A stretch of DNA of 64,000 nt from Mycobacterium sp. Its GTDB lineage: Bacteria > Actinomycetota > Actinomycetes > Mycobacteriales > Mycobacteriaceae. Below are positions 1 through 8,847 of this stretch, piece by piece. The notes under the pieces are model-generated. The model had not been told where the DNA came from, did no database searches, and worked only from the letters and a program-made list of their open reading frames with translations. Position 1 is the stretch's first letter. The number at the start of each line of letters is the position of its first letter. A program made the position numbers and the translations under genes. Location of the stretch: NCBI GenBank assembly GCA_018882965.1, contig VEQY01000007.1, positions 20,570 through 84,569 on the forward strand, given 5' to 3'.

Positions 1-276
1 GTCTCGGGGGTCAAGCTCGGCGGGCTGTTGCCCACCGTCGACCCCGAGGTGATCGCCGAGGCCGTGGTGGAGTCCTGCCGGACCCGGCCGGCGATCGTTG
101 CGGTGCCGGGTTGGATGCGCAGCTACGAGGCCGCCGCCGCCGTCGTGCCCGACCGGTTACTCGGGGCTATTCGCGGACGGCTGACCCGTGATCGGGTGTT
201 GCGCAAACTCGACAGTGAGGCCAGGGCGAGCTACGACGAGCGGATCCGGCGCGAGGCCGGCGCGGATTCGAGCTAG
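1..276 (+). CDS. C-terminal fragment of an SDR-like oxidoreductase (5' end outside window)
   Basis: Frame 1 is open from base 1 (VSGVKLGGLLPTVDPEVIAEAVVESCRTRPAIVAVPGWMR...) to TAG at 276; resembles the C-terminal tail of mycobacterial SDR proteins. Confidence 0.55.
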   Translation, partial: VSGVKLGGLLPTVDPEVIAEAVVESCRTRPAIVAVPGWMRSYEAAAAVVPDRLLGAIRGRLTRDRVLRKLDSEARASYDERIRREAGADSS

Positions 277-299
277 GTCAGGTTCATACGCGGTCAGGT

Positions 300-2390
300 T
301 CATACGCCGATGTCACCATCGGGTCGCCACACGGCCACCACCGATGGGCGCGCGGTTCCGTTCCCGCCCTCGGGCCACCGGGACAGCGGGTTGTCCAGAC
401 TGTTGTCGTCGTTCTCGCCGGGATGCTGGACACACACGGTCACCAGATCGGCCGCCACCGTCGGGCCACACGCCTCCGCCCCGAGGGGCACGGACAGAAA
501 CTGTCGGGTCTCGCCCCGGTTCGTCCCCTCCAGTGCGACCGCGAAGAGCCCGTCGTTGGAGTCCAGGGCGTTGCCGTCGGTGGCGATCCACAGATTGCCG
601 AATCTGTCGAAGGTGAGGTTGTCCGGACAGGAGATCGGGCTGACCTTGGACTTGTCGAAGCCTCCGAAGTAGGTGTCGGCGGCAGCGGGGTCGCCGCACA
701 CCAGCAGCAAATCCCAGGTGAACGATGTGCCCGCATGGTCGTCGGTGATTTCCAGGATCTGGCCATTCTTGTTGTCGTTCCGCGGATTTGCCGCATCGGG
801 GGCGGGCTTGTCGGGTGCGCCGCGCTGGTCATTATTGGTCAGCGCAACGTAGACTTTGCCGGTCTTGGGGTTGGCCTCGAAGTCCTCGGGCCGGTCCATC
901 TTCGTGGCCCCCACTGTGTCCGCGGCCATCCGGGTGAAGACTGCGACCTCCTGTGCGGTCATTCCCTCGACAAGAGATTCCGCTGCCCCGTCCGGACCCG
1001 AGCGCAGCACCGGAATCCACGTCCCCGAGCCGCGGAACGACCCGTCGGCCGGCAGGGTGCCTGAGCCGTTGATCTGCTCGGCGGGGATGTCGCTGGAGAG
1101 TTTGGCTACGTAGAGCGTCCCCTCGTCGAGAATCCTCATATTGGCGGCCATCGCCGCGGCGTCCCGGCCGGGTTGGATCTTCTTGCCCGAGATGAATTTG
1201 TACATGTAGTCGAAACGCTCGTCGTCACCCGTGTAGGCGACCACCGTTCCGTCGTCGGTGACGTGAATGGTCGCGGCCTCGTGTTTGAACCTGCCCAGCG
1301 CGGTGTGCTTGACCGGCACAGAGTTCGGGTCCCACGGATTGACTTCGACGACCCAGCCGAATCTGTTGACCTCATTCGGTTCCGCGGCGAGATCGAAGCG
1401 TGAGTCGAACTCTTCCCAACGACGTTCGCTCGGTTTGACCTTGATGCCGTAGCGCTTCCACCGCGCAGCTGTCTGAGGAGTGGAAACCTGGGTGTCCTCA
1501 GCGGCGCCGAAGTAGCCGTTGAAGTTCTCCTCGCCGCTGAGGACCGTGCCCCACGGCGTGATTCCTCCCGAGCAGTTGTTCAGCGTTCCGGCCACGGAGC
1601 GTCCGGACGGATCAGCCGAGGTGATGACGAACTCGCTGCCCGCTGCCGGACCGATGAGCGTGAACGGCGTGTCGGCGGTGATCCGCCGGTTGTAGGGGCC
1701 GATCACCGGAGTGAGGCCATCCGGGCCACGTTCGACCTCGACAACCGACAGTCCGTGGGCGGCCAGCGCGATCTCGAACTGCTCGCGCGTCGGCTTGTCC
1801 GGGTCGAAGCCGGGGAACATGAACTGTTCGGTGGTGTACTCGTGGTTGACCACCATCAGGAACCGGTTGGATGCGTCAGGCACCGGCAGCAGCCCAGCGA
1901 AGTCGTTGTTGAAGCCGAACTGCTGGCGTTGTGCGGCGGCGGTCTGGTTGCGCACATCGAATGTCGGGGCGCCAGGCAGGACGGGGTCGCCCCAGCTGAT
2001 CACCACGGCCTGCCGGTAGCCCTGGGGGATCACGACGGCGTCCTCGCTGTTGGGCGCCACCGCGGTGAAATTCAGACCCGGTGGCGTCCCTGCGGAACCG
2101 GACGCACCGTCTGCAGTCGGGCTCGGCTGGCCGGTCTTCGTGGTCGTGGAGCACGCGGCCAGAGCCGAGCCGGTGGTGACCGCCAGCACCGTCACTCCCG
2201 CCGCCTTGAGCACCGAACGCCGGGAAAGCGAGCGGCCGACCTGCGCGACGATGTCGCCGAAGTATTCGTTGTCGCTGGTGTTCGGCGCGGGGTGGGCGCA
2301 GGCGTCCCCGCACCGGTGGCGGCAGGTGACCCGTTGCCGGGAGGACTGCCCAGAGTGGCTGATCAGCATGTTCAGAGGCACCAGAACCAT
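300..2390 (-). CDS. PhoX family (DUF839) alkaline phosphatase-like protein, Tat-exported
   Basis: Tat-like signal SRRSVLKAAGVTVLAVTTGSALAAC; PhoX-type features (GGITPWGTVLSGEENFNGYFG, GRFKHEAATIHV, DGTVVAYTGDDERFDYMYKF). Start set to MVLVPLNML rather than the longest ORF. Confidence 0.85.
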   Translation of the reverse strand: MVLVPLNMLISHSGQSSRQRVTCRHRCGDACAHPAPNTSDNEYFGDIVAQVGRSLSRRSVLKAAGVTVLAVTTGSALAACSTTTKTGQPSPTADGASGSAGTPPGLNFTAVAPNSEDAVVIPQGYRQAVVISWGDPVLPGAPTFDVRNQTAAAQRQQFGFNNDFAGLLPVPDASNRFLMVVNHEYTTEQFMFPGFDPDKPTREQFEIALAAHGLSVVEVERGPDGLTPVIGPYNRRITADTPFTLIGPAAGSEFVITSADPSGRSVAGTLNNCSGGITPWGTVLSGEENFNGYFGAAEDTQVSTPQTAARWKRYGIKVKPSERRWEEFDSRFDLAAEPNEVNRFGWVVEVNPWDPNSVPVKHTALGRFKHEAATIHVTDDGTVVAYTGDDERFDYMYKFISGKKIQPGRDAAAMAANMRILDEGTLYVAKLSSDIPAEQINGSGTLPADGSFRGSGTWIPVLRSGPDGAAESLVEGMTAQEVAVFTRMAADTVGATKMDRPEDFEANPKTGKVYVALTNNDQRGAPDKPAPDAANPRNDNKNGQILEITDDHAGTSFTWDLLLVCGDPAAADTYFGGFDKSKVSPISCPDNLTFDRFGNLWIATDGNALDSNDGLFAVALEGTNRGETRQFLSVPLGAEACGPTVAADLVTVCVQHPGENDDNSLDNPLSRWPEGGNGTARPSVVAVWRPDGDIGV

Positions 2391-2499
2391 GTGTCGAACG
2401 TAAGCCCTGCAGGCGATCAGCGGGCAAGAAGCAGGTGAACGCCAGGCGAATCGTCCCCGCCTCAATCGCCGAGTCGCCACGTCGGGGGCCCGATGTGAC

Positions 2500-2505
2500 T
2501 ACCTT
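2500..2505 (+). promoter_or_regulatory. Candidate -10 (TACCTT) of a near-leaderless promoter
   Basis: TANNNT hexamer 7 nt upstream of ATG 2513. Confidence 0.45.
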
Positions 2506-2512
2506 GTGGGAC

Positions 2513-3511
2513 ATGTCTGCACCTGCCCGCCTACTGCTGACCGCGGTGCTAGCCTTGATATGGGCGCTGCCCGCGTGTGACTCCGCCGGCTCACCCCCGA
2601 AGGCCACCACGCTGAAGGTGATGTCGTTCAACATCTACGGCGGCGGCGCCAACGACGGCAAGCCGGTCGACGAAACGGTCGCGGTGATCCGAGCCGCCGA
2701 GGCCGACATCGTCGGTGTGCAGGAGACCCGGCTGGAGACTGATCCCTGTACCGCCCAGAGTTGTCCACCGACCGGACCCAGCGTGGCCAAGGCGATCGCC
2801 GACAAGCTCGGCTTCTACTACTACGACCAGACGAAGGACAATGCAGCCCTGTGGGCCAACGCGGTCATCAGCCGCTATCCCATCGGCGCGGCCACTCCGA
2901 ACGATTTGGGCGTGCCCATCGATGTCGACGGCCGCAAGGTCTTCGCCTACAACGTCCACTTCACCGACTATCCCTACCAGCCCTACCAGCTGCTCAAGAT
3001 CCCCTACGGCGACGCGCCCTTCCTGTCCGAGGCGACCGCCGCGGTGAAGGCCGCCGAAGATGCCCGCGGCCCGGCGCTGAAACTGCTCATCGAGGATCTC
3101 AAGGCTGCCGACAACGCTGCCGCGGCGTTCGTGTTCGGCGACTTCAACGAACCCTCGCACCGCGACTGGACCCAACGGGCCGTCGATGCCGGCAATCAGC
3201 CGATGGTGGTGTCGTGGCCGACCACCTCAGCCCTTGAGCAGCAGGGCTTCACCGATGCACTGCGCGCCGCCTATCCCGATGAGGTGGCGAAGCCCGCGTT
3301 CACCTGGACTCCCACCACCGAACGCACGGACCCGGCCGACCACCACGACCGGATCGACTTCGTCCTGGTCCGCGGCGGCGCGGGCGGTTCAGGCGATCCC
3401 GTGGCTGTGGAGGGGGCGTCCATCGTGGGTGAGAAGACGCCCGAGGCCGACATCGTCGTCACGCCCTACCCGAGCGATCATCGCTCGGTGGTGGTCAGCG
3501 TCCGGTTCTAG
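2513..3511 (+). CDS. Endonuclease/exonuclease/phosphatase family lipoprotein
   Basis: Lipobox-like ALPAC; MSFNIYGGG, VQETR, FGDFNEPSHRDW, DRIDFVL, PSDHRSVVV are EEP-fold motifs. Confidence 0.85.
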   Translation: MSAPARLLLTAVLALIWALPACDSAGSPPKATTLKVMSFNIYGGGANDGKPVDETVAVIRAAEADIVGVQETRLETDPCTAQSCPPTGPSVAKAIADKLGFYYYDQTKDNAALWANAVISRYPIGAATPNDLGVPIDVDGRKVFAYNVHFTDYPYQPYQLLKIPYGDAPFLSEATAAVKAAEDARGPALKLLIEDLKAADNAAAAFVFGDFNEPSHRDWTQRAVDAGNQPMVVSWPTTSALEQQGFTDALRAAYPDEVAKPAFTWTPTTERTDPADHHDRIDFVLVRGGAGGSGDPVAVEGASIVGEKTPEADIVVTPYPSDHRSVVVSVRF

Positions 3512-3524
3512 GGATGGGCCAGCG

Positions 3525-4088
3525 CTAGGGGGTGAAACTCATCGGGGCCCGGGTGACGTTGATCCGCGGACCGCTCGGGTCGCCGGCGTCCTCGCCGGAG
3601 TCCGGCGGCTGGGCCGGGGGAAGCGTCTGCTGCTCCGCGGACACCGGTGACTCCGCCGTGGCCCCCGCTGCCGACGGCGGCGAGGACGGCTCGGAGGAAA
3701 CCGACGACGCATCCGACGGTGCCGTCGCATCGACCGGTGCCGGCGGGACGATCACCCGGGTGGTCGGGGGTGTGGTCCGCACGACCGGTCGTAGTTTGTC
3801 AGGGGTCTCCTCGGAGTCACCCGGTGCCATCAGCAGCACCGTGGCCACGACGAGTGCCGCCGCCGCCGCACCGATCAGGGCCAGCAGCACGCTGGTCCTG
3901 GCGTACCACGGCACCGGGGACGGCGCGGCAGTTGCCGTATCGGCATCTGCTGCGGGCTGGTCCCAGTCCCAGTCCCAGTCCCAGTCGGGCGCGACGCCGG
4001 CCAGTCGGGGCAGCGGGCCGGTGATCTCAGGATCCTCGACGCGCCAGGCCTCGATGTCCCCGTGGGGCAGCGCCTCGTGCGTGGTCAC
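3525..4088 (-). CDS. Hypothetical single-pass membrane protein with DWDWDWDW repeat and Pro/Ser/Thr-rich exterior
   Basis: One hydrophobic TM segment; (DW)4 encoded by a 6-bp tandem repeat. Confidence 0.65.
   Translation of the reverse strand: MTTHEALPHGDIEAWRVEDPEITGPLPRLAGVAPDWDWDWDWDQPAADADTATAAPSPVPWYARTSVLLALIGAAAAALVVATVLLMAPGDSEETPDKLRPVVRTTPPTTRVIVPPAPVDATAPSDASSVSSEPSSPPSAAGATAESPVSAEQQTLPPAQPPDSGEDAGDPSGPRINVTRAPMSFTP
3961..3986. repeat. Hexanucleotide microsatellite (TCCCAG)x4 + TC
   Basis: tcccagtcccagtcccagtcccagtc read directly; in-frame in the minus-strand CDS. Confidence 0.95.
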
Positions 4089-4154
4089 AGGGGTCGATGC
4101 TAGACCGCAGCCACCCCTTCCCGTACCGGCTTCGGCACAAAACTCCAGGCAGGC

Positions 4155-4814
4155 TCAGTCCGGCGGCGGTTGCGGCCCGGATTTTTCCGGTCCTGATTTC
4201 TCCACGATGAGGTTCGCGGCCAGCAATGCCGCGCTGCCGACGATCGCCGCCAGCACCCCGAGGACGTTGTTGCGCGACTGCTGGCTCTGTTTGGCGCGCT
4301 GCACTTGGTCCAAACCCGCGTTCTCTTCTGCCAGTGCGAACGCCCGCTCCTGGCCCTGCATGATGATCTCCCGCTCGTTGCCCTTGAGCCGACTGAAGGT
4401 CTCCATGGTGAAGTTCTCTTTTGCCTGTTCATTGAGGGTGAGGTAGGTGCCGTACACCTGATCGAAATCGAGTTGGTTCGCCTCGCCGAGGGCCCCGATC
4501 ATGTTCTGCACCGGGGTTGCCCGGTCGAGGATGTTGCCCTGGTAGACGCTGGCGGCCAGGTCCCGATTTGCGCCGGGCTGCAGGCCCATGATGAAGATCA
4601 GGTCACCTTGCTGGTTGGCCATGAAGTACTCAGAGGCCAGCCGCTGCAGCCGGTCGATCTGGACTGCGTTGGCCGTTCGGGTGCCGGCGATCTGCTGGAT
4701 CTGGCCATCCAGCCTGTCGGTGACCAGCAAAGCCCACAGGGTTCCCACAACTGAGAACAGAAAGCCCGCGATCAGGGCGATGACTTTGGCGCGCGATCGG
4801 AGGAATGCGCTCAA
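4155..4814 (-). CDS. Hypothetical membrane protein with two terminal TM segments
   Basis: ORF with N-terminal TM (VIALIAGFLFSVVGTLWALLV) and C-terminal TM (NNVLGVLAAIVGSAALLAANLIV). Confidence 0.65.
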   Translation of the reverse strand: MSAFLRSRAKVIALIAGFLFSVVGTLWALLVTDRLDGQIQQIAGTRTANAVQIDRLQRLASEYFMANQQGDLIFIMGLQPGANRDLAASVYQGNILDRATPVQNMIGALGEANQLDFDQVYGTYLTLNEQAKENFTMETFSRLKGNEREIIMQGQERAFALAEENAGLDQVQRAKQSQQSRNNVLGVLAAIVGSAALLAANLIVEKSGPEKSGPQPPPD

Positions 4815-4889
4815 GACGGACCCCCTCTCGGCAGGAGGCAGCTGACGCTTTATTTTCCGATGCCAGGCAGGTCAGCGCAAGCCGCCCAC

Positions 4890-4895
4890 TAACCT
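4890..4895 (+). promoter_or_regulatory. Candidate -10 (TAACCT) of a near-leaderless promoter
   Basis: TANNNT 7 nt upstream of ATG 4903. Confidence 0.45.
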
Positions 4896-4902
4896 GGCGG
4901 AC

Positions 4903-7644
4903 ATGGCAGCGAGGCCGCGGATGTACAACAGCGTGTGGCAACTGCGTGCGGACTCCTGGTGCCGGCTGGAGGACGCGGCGGACAAGCTCGCGAGGTTGTC
5001 CGCGGCGGGTAGACCCACCGACGGCCATCACGGTATCTGCGAGGGTCTGTTGGACCACCTCGCGCCTCTCGAGCAGTACTGGGCCTACCCGGGGGGCGCG
5101 CAGTTCGCCCGACTCAACCGACTCTTCGCCGTCGGCGATTACCCCAAATTCGCCCAGGCCGTGACCTTCATCAACCACTCGCTGACCCATGAGTGGTATC
5201 GCACCGGGATCATCGAGAGCATCGCCGCCGACGACGAGGAATTCCCGGCCGACCCCAATCGTCTCGAGGTCCGCCAAACCGGTAAACGCGAGCCGCTGTA
5301 TTTCGAGGTGCTCGTCGTCGAAAACCTGTCGGAGTCCCAGGAGCGCCTACTTCGCAAGGAGGTGCACAACTGGCGGCGCGCCGACGACGAATTCGTCTAC
5401 GAGATCGTCATCGTGCCCAACGCGGTCGAGGCGCTCATTGCCGCCTGGCTCAACGTCAACATCCAAGCGGTTGTCATCGGGCGCAGGTTTGCGCCGCACT
5501 CCACGCGCGACCTCTCGGCGCTGTCCGATTTCGTCGACACCCGTGTCGCCGACAGTATCGACGAGGACATGAACTCCGACGAGCGGGCCGAAATACTGGC
5601 GGCGGCCCTGACCCGGCTGCGGCCGGAGTTGGACCTCTATCTGACGACCGAGGTCGACGTCGAGAACGTGGCAGGGCGGCTCGGCAAGGGTTTCGAGCGG
5701 GTTTTCCACGTCCGTGACGGACTGCTCGAACTGCACTTGAGCGTCCTACGGGGGGTGGCCGCGCGGTACCGCACACCCTTCTTCAGCGCTCTGAAGCAGT
5801 ACAGCCAGCGTCCCACCGGAGTTTTCCACGCTCTGCCGATCTCGCAGGGCAAGTCGATCGTGAACTCGCACTGGATCAAAGACATGGTCGACTTCTACGG
5901 GCTCGACGTCTTCATGGCGGAGACCTCGGCGACCTGTGGGGGGCTCGACTCGCTGCTGGAGCCGACCGGGCCGCTGCGCGAAGCCCAGCAGCTGGCCGCC
6001 GACACCTTCGGCTCACGGCAGACCTTCTTCGTCACCAACGGCACCTCGACGGCGAACAAGATCGTGACCCAGTCGCTGGTCGCACCCGGCGACATCGTGC
6101 TGCTCGACCGCAACTGCCATCAGTCACATCACTACGGAATGATGCTCGGCGGCGCCAATGTGGTCTACCTGGAGGCCTACGCGCTCAACGACTACACCAT
6201 GTACGGTGCCGTGCCGTTGCGGGCGATCAAGGCCCAACTGCTCGAGCTCAGACGTGCCGGGAAGCTCGACCGGGTCAAGATGATCGCCTTGACCAACTGC
6301 ACCTTCGACGGGATCGTCTACGACGTCCAGCGCGTGATGGAGGAGTGCCTGGCGATCAAACCCGATTTGGTCTTCCTCTGGGATGAGGCCTGGTTCGCCT
6401 TCGCGCGCTTCCACCCCATCACCCGCGCCCGGACCGCCATGGAGGCGGCCCGCCGGATCCGCGAACGCTTGCAGGACCCCGAATACGCCGCGGCCTGCGG
6501 GCAGCAATTGGCCCGCGAGGCCCAGAACCCCCCCAGCGACCAGGAACTCCTGGATCGGCGGCTCACGCCGGATCCGGCAAAAGCGCGGGTCCGGGTGTAC
6601 GCGACGCAGTCGACACACAAGACGTTGACCTCGCTGCGGCAGGGCTCGATGATCCACGTTTTCGACCAGGATTTCGAGCAGAAGGTGTCGGAGTCCTTTC
6701 ACGAGGCCTACATGGCGCATACCTCGACCTCGCCCAACTACCAGATCCTGGCATCGCTCGACCTGGGTCGCCGGCAGGTCGCGCTGGAGGGTTTCGAGCT
6801 GGTCGGGCGTCAGATCGAGCACGCGATGCAACTGCGCAACGCGATCGACAATCACCCTCTGCTGAGCAAGTACATGTCCTGCCTGCGTACGTCGGACATG
6901 ATCCCCGAGGAGTTCCGGGACAGTCACATCGGTCAGCCGCTTCGAGCTGGTCTGCACAGTATGGAGAAGGTCTGGGAGGTCGACGAGTTCGTCCTGGATC
7001 CGTCGAGGATCACCCTCTCGATCGGGCGCACCGGCTACAACGGCGACGAGTTCAAACGGGTCCATTTGATGGATCGCCACGGCGTACAGATCAACAAGAC
7101 CTCGCGTAACACGGTGCTGTTCATGACCAATATCGGCACCACCCGCAGTTCGGTGGCGTTCCTGGTCGAGGTCCTCGTCAAGATCGCCAGCGAGCTTGAG
7201 GAGAGGACCTCCGAGATGGGGTTGGGTGAGCGCGGGCGTTTCGAGCAGGCCGTGCGCCGTTTGACCGCCAACACCGCTCCGCTACCGGACTTCAGTGGCT
7301 TCCACCCGGTCTTCCGCGATTGTTCCGGTGCCGTGACGACGCCTGAGGGTGATGTGCGACGGGCGTTCTACCTGTCCTACGACGACGGCAACTGCGAGTA
7401 TCTCACCGGCGAGCAGATCGAGGAGAAGTTGGACAACGGGATGGATGTGGTGTCGGCAACCTTTGTCACACCCTATCCGCCTGGCTTTCCGGTCCTGGTC
7501 CCCGGTCAGCTCTTCAGCCGCCAGATCCTGACCTTCGTTCGTGAGCTCGACACGCCGGAAATCCACGGCTACAGACCGGATTTCGGGTACCGCGTGTATA
7601 CCGATAAAGCAATTCAGATCTGCAGCGAGGCCGGCGCGAGCTAG
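4903..7644 (+). CDS. Orn/Lys/Arg decarboxylase class-I family PLP enzyme (Rv2531c-like)
   Basis: 913 aa; FFVTNGTSTANKIV, HQSHHYGMML, DEAWFAF, and PLP lysine context YATQSTHKTLTSLRQGSMIHV. Confidence 0.9.
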   Translation: MAARPRMYNSVWQLRADSWCRLEDAADKLARLSAAGRPTDGHHGICEGLLDHLAPLEQYWAYPGGAQFARLNRLFAVGDYPKFAQAVTFINHSLTHEWYRTGIIESIAADDEEFPADPNRLEVRQTGKREPLYFEVLVVENLSESQERLLRKEVHNWRRADDEFVYEIVIVPNAVEALIAAWLNVNIQAVVIGRRFAPHSTRDLSALSDFVDTRVADSIDEDMNSDERAEILAAALTRLRPELDLYLTTEVDVENVAGRLGKGFERVFHVRDGLLELHLSVLRGVAARYRTPFFSALKQYSQRPTGVFHALPISQGKSIVNSHWIKDMVDFYGLDVFMAETSATCGGLDSLLEPTGPLREAQQLAADTFGSRQTFFVTNGTSTANKIVTQSLVAPGDIVLLDRNCHQSHHYGMMLGGANVVYLEAYALNDYTMYGAVPLRAIKAQLLELRRAGKLDRVKMIALTNCTFDGIVYDVQRVMEECLAIKPDLVFLWDEAWFAFARFHPITRARTAMEAARRIRERLQDPEYAAACGQQLAREAQNPPSDQELLDRRLTPDPAKARVRVYATQSTHKTLTSLRQGSMIHVFDQDFEQKVSESFHEAYMAHTSTSPNYQILASLDLGRRQVALEGFELVGRQIEHAMQLRNAIDNHPLLSKYMSCLRTSDMIPEEFRDSHIGQPLRAGLHSMEKVWEVDEFVLDPSRITLSIGRTGYNGDEFKRVHLMDRHGVQINKTSRNTVLFMTNIGTTRSSVAFLVEVLVKIASELEERTSEMGLGERGRFEQAVRRLTANTAPLPDFSGFHPVFRDCSGAVTTPEGDVRRAFYLSYDDGNCEYLTGEQIEEKLDNGMDVVSATFVTPYPPGFPVLVPGQLFSRQILTFVRELDTPEIHGYRPDFGYRVYTDKAIQICSEAGAS

Positions 7645-7735
7645 CCTGCGCCCACCTCGGCCCAGAGCCGGACAGGCGGGGGAGGGCGCCGCCGGTAGCC
7701 TGATGCTGATTCGCCCCCGAGGAGCAGGAGTGCCC

Positions 7736-8323
7736 ATGCCCGACGAGCAGCTCGCCGTTGCTGCCGCCGAGATCACGGTCGCCGCCGCCCCGGAATCAGG
7801 AGAGCCCACGGCCGACGCCACCACACCTCGACGACTGAGGCCGCCCCCGCCGAGATTGGCGCCGATCGTGGGTCTGGTTCTGGTGCTGACCCTCGTCGGC
7901 CTCAGTGGCTGGCTCGGCTTTAAGGCCTACCAGCTCCGCGAGGCCCAGCACGTGCGGGCCCTGCTGGTGCAGGTCGGCAAGCAGGGGGCGGTGAACCTGA
8001 CGACGATCGACTACCGCAACGCCGAAGCCGACGTACAGCGGATCCTGGACTCCTCGACCGGTCAATTCCGAGAAGAATTCGCCCAGCGATCCGAGCCTTT
8101 CGTCGAGGTGGTGAAGAAAGCGCAGTCCACGTCGTCGGGGACCGTCACCGAGGCAGGCCTGGAGTCCGTCAGCGGGCAGGAGGGCAGAGTGCTGGTGGCT
8201 GTCACGGTCAAGACGGTGAACCGGGGCGTGCCGGATGAGCAGTCGCGCTACTGGCGGATGCGGATGACGGTGATCAAGGAGGGCGATGGCGCCAAGGTGG
8301 CGAAAGTGGACTTCGTGCCGTGA
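7736..8323 (+). CDS. Mce-associated membrane protein-like
   Basis: Cytoplasmic tail, single TM, NTF2-like periplasmic domain; paired with the overlapping next gene. Confidence 0.7.
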   Translation: MPDEQLAVAAAEITVAAAPESGEPTADATTPRRLRPPPPRLAPIVGLVLVLTLVGLSGWLGFKAYQLREAQHVRALLVQVGKQGAVNLTTIDYRNAEADVQRILDSSTGQFREEFAQRSEPFVEVVKKAQSTSSGTVTEAGLESVSGQEGRVLVAVTVKTVNRGVPDEQSRYWRMRMTVIKEGDGAKVAKVDFVP

Positions 8324-8847
8324 CCGAAGATCAGAGTGTTGAAACCGAAGTCCAGCCCGGTCGCCTCGACCGGCTGCGGCTGCTGGTGTTCGGAGTCCTG
8401 CCGGCGGCGGCGGTGATCCTCGGCGGTGTCGCGAGCTTTTTGCAGTGGGACGTCTCGTCGCGCGGCGATGCGGAAACCGCTGCCGAGCAGTCAGTCGTCG
8501 CCGCCCGTGAAGCAGCCGTGGCGATCCTGAGCTACCGGGCCGACAGCGTCGAGCAGGACCTTGGCGCTGCGAAAGGCCGCCTGACGGGCGAGTTTCTGGA
8601 GGCCTACAACCAACTGGTGAGCACGGTCGTCATCCCGGGCGCGAAGCAGAAGAAGATCTCCGCGGCCGCTCAGGTGCCGGCTGCGGCATCGGTCTCTGCC
8701 GACCGCAGCCGGGCGGTGGCGCTGCTGTTCATCAACCAGACGATCACTGTCGGCGGTGACGCACCCACCACCACCGCCTCGAGTGTGCGCGTCACGCTGG
8801 ACAAGGTCGACGACCGGTGGCTGGTGTCCGGCTTTGACCCGGTCTAG
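8320..8847 (+). CDS. Mce-associated membrane protein-like
   Basis: TM plus NTF2-like domain (YRADSVEQDLGAAKGRLTGEFLEAYNQL); 4-bp GTGA overlap with previous gene. Confidence 0.75.
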   Translation: MTEDQSVETEVQPGRLDRLRLLVFGVLPAAAVILGGVASFLQWDVSSRGDAETAAEQSVVAAREAAVAILSYRADSVEQDLGAAKGRLTGEFLEAYNQLVSTVVIPGAKQKKISAAAQVPAAASVSADRSRAVALLFINQTITVGGDAPTTTASSVRVTLDKVDDRWLVSGFDPV

